From an uncultured Desulfovibrionaceae bacterium (lineage in GTDB: Bacteria; Desulfobacterota; Desulfovibrionia; Desulfovibrionales; Desulfovibrionaceae), in the NCBI GenBank assembly GCA_947178315.1, contig CAMWXW010000035.1:1-6482 (forward strand): a DNA stretch of 6,482 nt, in the 5' to 3' direction. Each line of letters starts with the position of its first letter. The stretch's first letter is position 1. Made by a program: the position numbers and the translations under genes. The notes beneath the pieces are model-generated. The model was not told the origin of the DNA and did not search any database. It worked only from the letters and a program-made list of their open reading frames with translations. Below are positions 1-6,386 of the stretch, in pieces.

Positions 1-27
1 CTATCATACTATATATTTACTCTGTTT

Positions 28-54
28 AGCACTTGCTTTTTCTTAGAGAGTGCT
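28..54 (+). terminator. Weak hairpin upstream of mtaB, possible terminator of the preceding gene
   Basis: Arms AGCACT (28-33) and AGTGCT (49-54) can pair as a 6-bp stem with a 15-base loop, followed by only a short T run (TTTACTG). It could end transcription of a gene lying left of the window, or it could be chance. The large loop and short T tract make it a poor classical terminator. Confidence 0.25.
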
Positions 55-69
55 TTACTGTATAGCCTT

Positions 70-1386
70 ATGAACTTTTCTATATATACACTCGGTTGTA
101 AAATCAATCAGTATGAAAGTGAATGTATAATCCAAGCATGGCAATCATACGGATTGAAATACGTACATGAATTAGCAGAAACTGATATTTTTGTCATCAA
201 CTCATGTGCTGTGACTGAAAGTGCTGTGAAAGAGGCAAAAAAACTTGTAGAGAAACTTGTAAAGAATCAATTTCAAGGTCGTATTATCCTTACAGGGTGT
301 GCTACACAACTTCTCGATACATTACAGACTGAAGGAGTGGAATATATCACTGTATTGCAAGAAGAAAAAGAAACTCTTTTAGAATATCCAAAACAAATAC
401 TTTCTCAGTATGATCTTCCTTCACAGAACCAAGCTCATACTGAATATGAAGAGGAAACACTTCTTGCCACAACAGAAGAAGAACCTTTTGTACTAACCTC
501 ATCACTTCGTGCCCGTGCAACAGTAAAAGTACACGACGGTTGTTCACACAGATGTACTTACTGTATTATTCCCTATACCCGCGGTCCCTCTCGAAGCCGT
601 AGCCTCTCTGCTATCATTTCAGAAATACGTGGACTCTTAGAACAAGGACATAGAGAAATAATTCTTTCTGGAATCAATTTACGTCAATTTGGAGCAGACT
701 TTACTTTTCCAATGGATTTTTGGGACTTAATAGCTAGATTAGAGCATGAATTTGCTTCAGAATGGCATACCCACGCTCGCTTCCGAATAAGTTCACTTGA
801 ACCATGTCAGCTTAACGATAAAGCACTTGATACACTAGCTCAAGCACAACTTGTTTGCCCACATCTACATATCTCCTTACAGAGTGCTTCATATAATGTA
901 TTGAAAAAAATGGCACGAGGACATTATTCTGTAGATATGCTTTATGATGCTCTCGATGGATTGAAACAAATCTGGAATATATTTGCTCTAGGCGTAGATA
1001 TTATAACCGGTTTTCCCGGAGAAACTGACGATGATTTTATACTCACTCAAGAAAGCCTTATCTCACTACCAATTACCTATGCCCATATCTTCCCATTTTC
1101 TGAACGTCCTTTTACACAAGCTCCAACTATGAAAGATCAAATCTATCCACATATTCGTAAAGAACGAGCAAAGTTGTTGCGTTCTATTGCACAGGAAAAG
1201 CACCGTTCATTCATGGAGATGTTGGTAACAAAACAACTTCCTCAACATATTGTATCAGAAAAGAATAATCCTTATGCTGGGATATCACAGTACTATATTG
1301 AATGTAAAAAACAGACGCCATTTCTTGATGTAGCTATTCCTCATACACCAATAGCATATTATGATACGTATATAGATGTACAATAA
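70..1386 (+). CDS. mtaB: tRNA t6A37 methylthiotransferase MtaB (radical SAM, MiaB/MtaB family)
   Basis: Predicted to convert N6-threonylcarbamoyladenosine (t6A) at tRNA position 37 into its 2-methylthio form, stabilising reading of ANN codons. The protein is a cytoplasmic enzyme with two [4Fe-4S] clusters. The N-terminal UPF0004 domain opens with YTLGCKINQYES, the form typical of MtaB rather than MiaB. Its cluster cysteines are C10, C46 (NSCAVTE) and C77 (TGCATQ). The radical SAM CxxxCxxC motif is C158/C162/C165 within HDGCSHRCTYCIIPYTRG, followed by LHISLQSAS (267-275) and DIITGFPGETDDDF (310-323). A short, degenerate TRAM-like tail covers about residues 380-438. At 438 residues the length is normal. 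The ATG at 70 matches the family N-terminus. The frame stays open leftward to the window edge but offers no ATG, GTG or TTG start. No clear Shine-Dalgarno sequence precedes the ATG. The HD-domain gene follows after 17 bases, so the two are probably one operon. Confidence 0.93.
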   Translation: MNFSIYTLGCKINQYESECIIQAWQSYGLKYVHELAETDIFVINSCAVTESAVKEAKKLVEKLVKNQFQGRIILTGCATQLLDTLQTEGVEYITVLQEEKETLLEYPKQILSQYDLPSQNQAHTEYEEETLLATTEEEPFVLTSSLRARATVKVHDGCSHRCTYCIIPYTRGPSRSRSLSAIISEIRGLLEQGHREIILSGINLRQFGADFTFPMDFWDLIARLEHEFASEWHTHARFRISSLEPCQLNDKALDTLAQAQLVCPHLHISLQSASYNVLKKMARGHYSVDMLYDALDGLKQIWNIFALGVDIITGFPGETDDDFILTQESLISLPITYAHIFPFSERPFTQAPTMKDQIYPHIRKERAKLLRSIAQEKHRSFMEMLVTKQLPQHIVSEKNNPYAGISQYYIECKKQTPFLDVAIPHTPIAYYDTYIDVQ

Positions 1387-1403
1387 TCACTAGGGAGAGA
1401 GCT

Positions 1404-1997
1404 ATGAATAGAATGCATGAATTTATATTAGAACCTATACCTTATACAAAAGAAGCGCCTTCTCGTGCATTATGTCACATGCTGTGGGACGAATATACTA
1501 TGCCCAATCATATCAGAAATCATAGTACACAAGTTGCCTTTGTTGCAGAGCGTATAGCACAGGCTCTTTCTCATATCTCCTATCCTCTCTGTATAGAAAG
1601 TATAGTTGCAAGTGCATTGTTACACGATATCGCAAAAATGTACTGTATAGAAAATCCAAGCTATCGTCATAATGAGTTAGGTGCATTGTGGGTATTAGAG
1701 AAAACAGAACATAGACTTGTAGCACAAGGTGTATATTATCACAACTACTTAAACCCTGAACATATAACTCTTCCGTATCATATTCTCCCTGTGATTGTAA
1801 TGTATGCCGATTCCAGAGTACAGCATGCCGATATTGTCAGCCTTGAAGAACGCTATGCAGACTTACTTATTCGCTATGGAACAACAATAGAGCGAAGAAA
1901 ACATATAGCACTCGTCAAGGAACAAGCACTCACAATGGAAAAGTGGATCACCTCCCTTCTTGGAGAACACCCTGATACATTACTTTCACTATCATAG
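1404..1997 (+). CDS. HD-domain metal-dependent phosphohydrolase, YqeK-like ligand pattern
   Basis: A 197-residue soluble HD-superfamily protein with no signal peptide or membrane segment. Likely metal ligands are H40 (NHIRNHSTQVA), H74-D75 (ALLHDIAK), H89 (YRHNELG), H113 (YYHNYL) and D136 (MYADSRV). The order H, HD, H, H, D resembles the six-ligand dinuclear site of YqeK-type Ap4A hydrolases rather than the simple four-residue HD site. The substrate cannot be read from the sequence. A nucleotide or phosphoester hydrolase is the safest call, and a YqeK-like dinucleotide polyphosphate hydrolase is one possibility. The start at 1404 is supported by AGGGAG at 1392-1397, six bases before the ATG; the next ATG (1413) is too far from it. 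The tight spacing behind mtaB suggests co-transcription. The stop codon lies 9 bases from the 3' end of the converging flagellin gene. Confidence 0.82.
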   Translation: MNRMHEFILEPIPYTKEAPSRALCHMLWDEYTMPNHIRNHSTQVAFVAERIAQALSHISYPLCIESIVASALLHDIAKMYCIENPSYRHNELGALWVLEKTEHRLVAQGVYYHNYLNPEHITLPYHILPVIVMYADSRVQHADIVSLEERYADLLIRYGTTIERRKHIALVKEQALTMEKWITSLLGEHPDTLLSLS

Positions 1998-2006
1998 ACG
2001 TATATG

Positions 2007-2861
2007 CTATATAGATTGTATAAGCTGAGCTAGTCTACTTGTACTTTCCATAGCTACAGAAAACATGTATTGTGAAGCTTGTATGCGTGCAGTTGCATTC
2101 GTATATGCTTCCATTTCTAACGCTACATCTGCATCTCCTATAGTCGATATTGTTGACTCTGTTTCATTATTCATCGCACTTCTATGACGTATAGTTGTTT
2201 CTACAGCATTTTGCACTGCACCTATATTGGATCGCTCACCTCGAACATTAGTAAGCACTGTTTTTACATTAGCAACACTTGCAAGTGCAGATTCCTGAGT
2301 ACTTAAATCAATCGCATTCCCAGAAGGTGTTGTCAATCCATTGGTAAGTGCTGATGTACGCATACTTGGCATTTCAATTGTCAATATATCAAATTCACTA
2401 TTCGTTATACCAAGTTGTAATGTTAACGGCTCCATCGTTCCATCAATGAGTGGTGTACCAAGAAAGTTCGTAGATTGAGATATATTATCAACAATACTCA
2501 ATAATTGCTGTGCTTGATTATTAAATACAGTACGCTGTTCATCAGTCCAGACTCCATTTGATGAATCTTCAGCAAGAACAGAGATATCAGTAAAAATGCG
2601 TTCGATATTAGAAAGTGCAGCATCTGCTGTATCAAGAAGACTTATTCCATTTTGTGCATTGATAACACCTTGTTTACTTGTCCCTAGTATCGACTGCATG
2701 ACTTCCAAAATACTATATGATGCAGGACCATCTTCTGTTCCTACATATTTTTTCCCAGAAGATAGTCTTGAAACTGCCTGTTGTAATGCACTCTCATTGC
2801 TATTGAGTGCTCTTCTGGTAATAGCACTCTGCAAATTATAACGTAAACTAGATATACTCAT
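2007..2861 (-). CDS. Divergent flagellin, 284 residues
   Basis: Filament subunit of the bacterial flagellum, exported by the flagellar type III system and polymerised outside the cell. The flagellin signature is clear at both ends. The N-terminal D0/D1 region has SRLSSGKKYV (31-40), NGISLLDTADAALSNIE (71-87) and NISQSTNFLGTPLIDG (126-141). The C-terminal D1/D0 region has RSNIGAVQNAVE (210-221) and a helix around ISTIGDADVALEMEAYT (238-254). Only a short linker (about 142-190) separates them, so there is no large D2/D3 domain. It departs from common flagellins: GPASYSILE replaces the usual AAGLAI-type segment after the SSG motif, and the C-terminus is unusual. It contains no cysteine, as is typical of flagellins. 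A start at 2876 (MEDSG extension) is open, but GGAGG at 2870-2874 sits 8 bases before the ATG at 2861, so the shorter form is chosen. No other flagellar gene is in the window. FlgL is a less likely alternative, because the flagellin-type NFLGTPLIDG stretch argues against it. Confidence 0.88.
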   Translation of the reverse strand: MSISSLRYNLQSAITRRALNSNESALQQAVSRLSSGKKYVGTEDGPASYSILEVMQSILGTSKQGVINAQNGISLLDTADAALSNIERIFTDISVLAEDSSNGVWTDEQRTVFNNQAQQLLSIVDNISQSTNFLGTPLIDGTMEPLTLQLGITNSEFDILTIEMPSMRTSALTNGLTTPSGNAIDLSTQESALASVANVKTVLTNVRGERSNIGAVQNAVETTIRHRSAMNNETESTISTIGDADVALEMEAYTNATARIQASQYMFSVAMESTSRLAQLIQSI

Positions 2862-2869
2862 ACCACTAT

Positions 2870-2874
2870 CCTCC
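2870..2874 (-). promoter_or_regulatory. Strong Shine-Dalgarno site that fixes the flagellin start
   Basis: The minus strand reads GGAGG, eight bases before the ATG at 2861. The site lies inside the codons that a start at 2876 would translate, so it argues against the longer form. It is the best ribosome binding site in the window, consistent with a highly expressed filament protein. Confidence 0.8.
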
Positions 2875-2963
2875 ATAGATGTTTTTCACAGTGTATAATG
2901 AACTATAAAGTGTACCAATTGAATATATTACATAAGGTATTTCTTCATTTAGTCGTATAAGGC

Positions 2964-2993
2964 TTGTCTAATACCCTTTGTCTGTGCTATGTT
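2964..2993 (+). promoter_or_regulatory. Possible sigma-70 promoter for der
   Basis: TTGTCT (2964-2969) and TATGTT (2988-2993) are separated by 18 bases. A TGC immediately before the -10 element gives an extended -10 look. The match is partial (four of six in each hexamer), and AT-rich DNA produces such matches by chance. It would give a 5' leader of about 90 bases before the der start at 3093. Confidence 0.3.
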
Positions 2994-3092
2994 CTTACAA
3001 AGTATATGCCATGATACTATGATATACGCTATATAGTGATTGGTGCTGATTATGATACTATCTCACAAGCGATACTAAAGAAGGAGTATGAA

Positions 3093-4454
3093 ATGGAGTA
3101 TGTAGCATTATTAGGACGCCCTAATGTTGGGAAGTCAACTCTATTTAATAAGCTCATACGTTCAAATCGAGCAATAACACATGATATCCCCGGCGTAACG
3201 CGAGATAGAATAGAAGGCATAGTGCGACGCTATCCATACCCTTCATTCAAAATCATCGATACAGGTGGCGTTACTCTTGATGAGCGACATGAAGTACAAG
3301 AAGGACCACTTGGTATACAAGGCTTTGAACATTCTATCTTACAGCATGCAATTAAAGCAATAGAACAATCATCTGTACTCTGTCTAGTCGTTGATGGTAA
3401 AGCAGGACTTCACAGTATGGATAAAGCTATTGCAGAATACATACGAGTTTATAACAAGCCAGTACTGATTGCTGTGAATAAAGTTGATGGAGTTGAGTTA
3501 GAAGATAAGCTATGTAGCGAATTCTATGAACTTGGTTTTCCTCTGCTCGGTATTTCTGCAGAACACAATGTACATCTAGAATCTCTTGTTGAACAAATAA
3601 CGTCGCATCTTTCACAAACAGAGATACAGGAAGAACCATACTCTCTCAAGATAGCATTATTAGGACGCCCCAATGTTGGGAAATCGTCCTTTATCAATGC
3701 TCTTCTTGGTGAAGAACGTATGATAGTTCAAGACTACGCAGGGACAACTCGAGATAGTGTAGATGTCACCATAGAACAAGGTGATGAGAAATTTATCTTT
3801 GTAGACACAGCAGGTGTACGAAAAAGAGGTAAAATAGAAGAGAGTCTTGAACGCTTTAGTGTCAACGCCTCTATTAAAAGTACAACAAAATCAGATATCT
3901 CACTTCTCATTGTCGATGCTGTAGAGGGTATAACGCAACAAGATAAACGTCTACTTGCTCTTTTATACGAGCGTAAATTACCATGTATCGTTGTTGTGAA
4001 TAAAATAGATTGCATACAGAAGAAATTACGACGTGAACTTGAAAAGGATTGTGAACACCTTCTCTCCATAGCCTCTACAGTTCCTATTCGCTATATCTCT
4101 GCCCTCACAAAAGAGGGTATAGATGCTATTCTTCCTTTATGTAAAGTGATACATAATGAGATGTCCTTACGTGTCCCTACAGGACAACTCAATCGATGTC
4201 TTGAAGGCATAGTATACAAACACCAACCTCCTATTGTCCGTAACTCAAGACCTCGCTTTTTCTACATGACACAACCAGAAATCAATCCTCCAACATTTGT
4301 TATTTTTGTGAGCGATTCAACACGTATCCTCGATAGTTATGCACGCTATGTAGAAAAACATATACGAGAAACCTTCGGTATAGACCATGCTCCTATACGA
4401 CTCCATTTTAGATCAAGTCATACACCACGAAAGAGAACAGGAAGAAAAAAATAA
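3093..4454 (+). CDS. der: Ribosome-assembly GTPase Der (EngA), double G domain plus KH-like domain
   Basis: Der is an essential GTPase that binds the maturing 50S subunit in the cytoplasm. Two tandem GTPase domains are plain. G domain 1 has GRPNVGKS (8-15), PGVTRD (33-38), DTGG (56-59) and NKVD (129-132). G domain 2 has GRPNVGKS (191-198), AGTTRD (216-221), DTAG (238-241) and NKID (303-306). A KH-like domain (about 350-440) and a basic tail PRKRTGRKK follow. At 453 residues it is a normal length. Relative to E. coli Der as I remember it, there are about 10 extra residues after DTGG in domain 1 (around 60-80), which I recall also from Desulfovibrio-type Der. The start is set at 3093 because AAGGAG (3081-3086) lies 6 bases upstream and the protein then opens directly with the G-domain strand MEYVALLGRP. 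A GTG at 3036 would add 19 residues without family support. The next gene downstream encodes another probable ribosome-assembly factor. Confidence 0.96.
   Translation: MEYVALLGRPNVGKSTLFNKLIRSNRAITHDIPGVTRDRIEGIVRRYPYPSFKIIDTGGVTLDERHEVQEGPLGIQGFEHSILQHAIKAIEQSSVLCLVVDGKAGLHSMDKAIAEYIRVYNKPVLIAVNKVDGVELEDKLCSEFYELGFPLLGISAEHNVHLESLVEQITSHLSQTEIQEEPYSLKIALLGRPNVGKSSFINALLGEERMIVQDYAGTTRDSVDVTIEQGDEKFIFVDTAGVRKRGKIEESLERFSVNASIKSTTKSDISLLIVDAVEGITQQDKRLLALLYERKLPCIVVVNKIDCIQKKLRRELEKDCEHLLSIASTVPIRYISALTKEGIDAILPLCKVIHNEMSLRVPTGQLNRCLEGIVYKHQPPIVRNSRPRFFYMTQPEINPPTFVIFVSDSTRILDSYARYVEKHIRETFGIDHAPIRLHFRSSHTPRKRTGRKK
3103..3136 (+). repeat. Direct repeat copy 1, first P-loop of der
   Basis: This 34-base stretch, beginning TAGCATTATTAGGACGCC, matches 3652-3685 at 32 of 34 positions. 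It encodes ALLGRPNVGKS in the first GTPase domain of Der. The differences fall at third codon positions (CCT/CCC and AAG/AAA). Confidence 0.85.
3652..3685 (+). repeat. Direct repeat copy 2, second P-loop of der
   Basis: Second copy of the 34-base stretch at 3103-3136, encoding the P-loop of the second GTPase domain. Similarity falls off quickly on both sides. The shared amino-acid motif is ancient, so the shared codon choice is the notable part. Confidence 0.85.
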
Positions 4455-4483
4455 GCTCTACTTATAGTACGTCCCGATAGAGC
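4455..4483 (+). repeat. Inverted repeat directly after the der stop codon
   Basis: GCTCTA (4455-4460) and TAGAGC (4478-4483) are perfect 6-base inverted arms with a 17-base loop, starting at the first base after the der stop. On the plus strand no T tract follows, so it is not a standard intrinsic terminator for der. On the minus strand a T-rich run follows (from the A run at the der 3' end), but no minus-strand gene needs ending here. It may protect the der mRNA 3' end or be chance. Confidence 0.3.
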
Positions 4484-4512
4484 AATTATATACTAAAAAA
4501 TATATAAAATAA

Positions 4513-4543
4513 GATACAGTCATCTAAGTATCCTTACAGATGA
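4513..4543 (+). promoter_or_regulatory. Candidate H-type pseudoknot in the leader of the Rsm22-like gene
   Basis: Two inverted repeats interlock. GATAC (4513-4517) pairs with GTATC (4528-4532), and TCATCT (4520-4525) pairs with AGATGA (4538-4543). The order of arms is A, B, A', B', so the stems either exclude each other or form an H-type pseudoknot with a 5-bp stem, a 6-bp stem, and connecting segments of 2, 2 and 5 bases. It ends 22 bases before the start codon, and the weak Shine-Dalgarno AAAGG (4552-4556) lies between. A role in translation control is inference; short complementary arms also arise by chance. Confidence 0.3.
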
Positions 4544-4565
4544 GAAAATTCAAAGGTTCGCAATA

Positions 4566-5690
4566 ATGAATGAGTTATTTACACCACCTAATAAAGATGC
4601 TATCGATGCACTAGAAGAACTCTATGCACCTATACGAAAGGTAATGCCCTTAAAAAAGAATCAATATGCTCTCCTCCCTCGTTCTATACAAGAGCTTTCC
4701 TATATCCTAACACAGCAACGTGGAGAAATGCCTTTCTATTGGTCTTCCCCTCGACTTCGCAGTGCATATTTCTATTACTTCATGCCGTGGAATCTTGTCC
4801 GATTAGCACAATGTATCCCGAACCTATACCTTCCAGAACTATCATATATAGAAGAATATCCCTCTATTCTTGATATAGGGAGTGGTCCTTTAACACTTCC
4901 TCTTGCACTATGGCTTTTCAGAAAAGATTTACGTGATATCCCTCTCACAATATACTGTTATGATACAGCAAAGCACCCTATGGAGTATGGAAAACGTCTT
5001 CTTGAAGAAATAATGTCCACAAAGAAGTGGAAGATTGTTCTCATTGATGCACGCAAAACACATTATAGAGATATCAAAACAAAAGTCGCTCTTACGATTG
5101 CAAGCAACGTCATCAACGAACTTGTCCAGAGAAAAACACGCTCAATGGAAGAAAGTCTTACCAATGTATATACTATGCTTACCTATCATCTAGCACATAA
5201 ATCTCATGCACTCTGTATTGAAATAGGAACACGTCTTGGTGGAACTATTATCTCTGCTCTTCATGATATTATTGTAGAAGCAGAAGAATATGATATCATT
5301 GCCCCCTGTACACATAACAATGTATGTCCTTATTCTGAGGGAAAGCAAAAAACATGGTGTCATTTTTCCTTTGCAGATTTTGTTGCTCCCACATGGCTTA
5401 CAAAACTCTCTACTCGTGCTGATCTCCCAAAAACAACACTTTCTACGTCCCTACTCCATATTGGAAATGGTATTGAGAATACATATAATAGTCGGATTCT
5501 TTCTTCACCTATCTATATTCCCTCAACAAAAGAATATATACGCTATGTCTGTAGAGAAGAAGGGATTGGAGTTTTAGAGAAAGCAAAACGCTATGTTCAA
5601 GGGACGGCACTCAATACACAAATATCTATCCCACAACGCATTGATGAGAAGACTGGGTGTCCTTTCGTTTCTCTTGTAAAAGAAAAATAA
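4566..5690 (+). CDS. Rsm22/METTL17-family small ribosomal subunit protein, methyltransferase-like
   Basis: A 374-residue member of the Rsm22 family, whose mitochondrial members (yeast Rsm22, human METTL17) act in small ribosomal subunit assembly. The N-terminal half has the family segment around LRSAYFYYFMPWNLVRLAQ (64-82). The Rossmann SAM-binding core starts at ILDIGSGPLTLPLAL (101-115), with D133 at the end of the next strand, ASNVINELV (179-187), and IEIGTRLGGTII (218-229). The C-terminal part carries the diagnostic cysteine pattern APCTHNNVCPY (C248, C254), TWCHF (C265) and VCREEG (C329), which match the four [4Fe-4S] ligands described for METTL17. The glycine-rich SAM loop is intact, but whether the bacterial proteins methylate anything is unsettled. 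The start ATG at 4566 has only a modest AAAGG nine bases upstream. It follows der by 111 bases on the same strand and converges with ribE downstream. No N-terminal targeting signal is visible. Confidence 0.83.
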   Translation: MNELFTPPNKDAIDALEELYAPIRKVMPLKKNQYALLPRSIQELSYILTQQRGEMPFYWSSPRLRSAYFYYFMPWNLVRLAQCIPNLYLPELSYIEEYPSILDIGSGPLTLPLALWLFRKDLRDIPLTIYCYDTAKHPMEYGKRLLEEIMSTKKWKIVLIDARKTHYRDIKTKVALTIASNVINELVQRKTRSMEESLTNVYTMLTYHLAHKSHALCIEIGTRLGGTIISALHDIIVEAEEYDIIAPCTHNNVCPYSEGKQKTWCHFSFADFVAPTWLTKLSTRADLPKTTLSTSLLHIGNGIENTYNSRILSSPIYIPSTKEYIRYVCREEGIGVLEKAKRYVQGTALNTQISIPQRIDEKTGCPFVSLVKEK

Positions 5691-5706
5691 TCTGTTTTCT
5701 ATCAAC

Positions 5707-5721
5707 ATATTGTAACGATAT
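5707..5721. terminator. Weak hairpin between the convergent Rsm22-like and ribE genes
   Basis: ATATTGTAACGATAT can fold into a short stem of four A-T pairs, one G-U and one G-C around a 3-base loop, followed by TCTTCT on the plus strand. It sits in the 35-base gap between two facing stop codons, where a bidirectional terminator would be expected. The stem is weak and has no strong T tract. Confidence 0.2.
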
Positions 5722-5725
5722 TCTT

Positions 5726-6361
5726 CTATCTCCAAAATCCGTGTTCTACTAGGAAGTCTTTTGTAATACGAGACTGTCTTGTAGCACATGATTTATCTAC
5801 ATATTTAGCAAGGATATCAACTTCTAGGTTACACATATCTCCTTTTTTCCAATATTGTATTGTCGTTTGCTTCTGCGTCTCTGGAATAACATGTATAGTA
5901 AAAGAATTTTTCTCAACAGAAGCGACAGTAAGACTGATACCTTGAAGAGCAACAGACCCCTTTTCTACAACATAGCATTGTAATTGAGGTGGAAGAGAAC
6001 ACCTTAGTACAAGAGCATCACCAGCTGAAGTCATTTCAAGAATAGATACTGTTGTATCGACGTGTCCTGTAACAAAATGCCCTCCTAAACGACTTGTAGG
6101 GAGAAGAGCCCGTTCTAAATTTACATAAGAGCCAACACAGAGAGAATTCAATGTAGTAGTCCGTACAGTATGAGGAGAGGCATAACATGTATAAGAAGAT
6201 GTAGTATATGATTCAACAGTAAGACAAATTCCATCAAGAGCTATACTTTCACCTTGCACAATATCTGGGACATGTTCTCCAATATCTATAGAGAGTCGCT
6301 TTTGCGAGCTACCCACAATACTCTGTATCTTACCCACGTATTCTATAATTCCTGTAAACAT
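5726..6361 (-). CDS. ribE: Riboflavin synthase alpha chain
   Basis: Catalyses the last step of riboflavin synthesis, the dismutation of two 6,7-dimethyl-8-ribityllumazine molecules into riboflavin and the RibD/RibA-pathway pyrimidine; it works as a cytoplasmic homotrimer. The 211-residue protein begins with the family hallmark MFTGIIEYVGKI and has two homologous lumazine-binding barrels. Barrel 1 has SIALDGICLTV (39-49, with C46 equivalent to the active-site cysteine), VNLERAL (80-86) and RLGGHFVTGHVD (91-102). Barrel 2 has GSVALQGISLTV (135-146, S143), VIPETQKQTTI (158-168) and LEVDILAKYVD (179-189, D182). In barrel 1 the usual ET segment reads SPHTVRTTTL (62-71), with histidine in place of the common glutamate. 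The start at 6361 is preceded by a weak AGGG six bases upstream. No ribD, ribBA or ribH is adjacent inside the window, and the downstream neighbour is convergent, so it appears monocistronic. The symbol ribE is used in the non-enteric sense (E. coli ribC). Confidence 0.95.
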   Translation of the reverse strand: MFTGIIEYVGKIQSIVGSSQKRLSIDIGEHVPDIVQGESIALDGICLTVESYTTSSYTCYASPHTVRTTTLNSLCVGSYVNLERALLPTSRLGGHFVTGHVDTTVSILEMTSAGDALVLRCSLPPQLQCYVVEKGSVALQGISLTVASVEKNSFTIHVIPETQKQTTIQYWKKGDMCNLEVDILAKYVDKSCATRQSRITKDFLVEHGFWR

Positions 6362-6386
6362 AGCTAACCCTATTATACTTTTTGTA

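Larger units (their letters stand above)
2862..3092. other. Divergent intergenic region between flagellin and der
   Basis: These 231 bases must hold the promoters of both divergent genes. No convincing coding sequence or RNA gene is seen. Toward der there is a moderate sigma-70-like candidate (listed separately). Toward the flagellin I find no good sigma-28 or sigma-54 promoter; the nearest sigma-70-like arrangement (TTGGTA, 15 bases, TATACA on the minus strand at 2892-2918) has a short spacer. The 10-base sequence ATGATACTAT occurs twice, at 3011-3020 and 3052-3061, 41 bases apart. A GTG at 3036 opens the der frame early but has no good Shine-Dalgarno site. Confidence 0.5.

Noticed and set aside
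1..69. mtaB reading frame extending leftward beyond the window
   Set aside because: The frame is open to the edge, but it has no usable start codon and the family N-terminus aligns with the ATG at 70.
347..547. Minus-strand open frame inside mtaB, and similar short frames inside the other genes (for example 1513-1725, 2596-2841, 3427-3639, 3734-4069, 5290-5577, 5574-5789)
   Set aside because: All lie opposite to or out of frame with strongly supported genes, have low-complexity or unconvincing proteins, and lack ribosome binding sites or recognisable motifs.
2007..2861. Flagellin gene as a recent horizontal acquisition
   Set aside because: Base composition and codon use look like the neighbours, and no repeats, tRNA or mobile-element remnants flank it.
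2881..3000. Sigma-54 (GG-N10-GC) or sigma-28 (TAAA-N15-GCCGATAA) promoter for the flagellin
   Set aside because: The nearest sigma-54-like match (TTGGTACACTTTATAG on the minus strand) lacks the GC at -12, and GCCTTATA with an upstream CAAA has wrong spacing and few matches.
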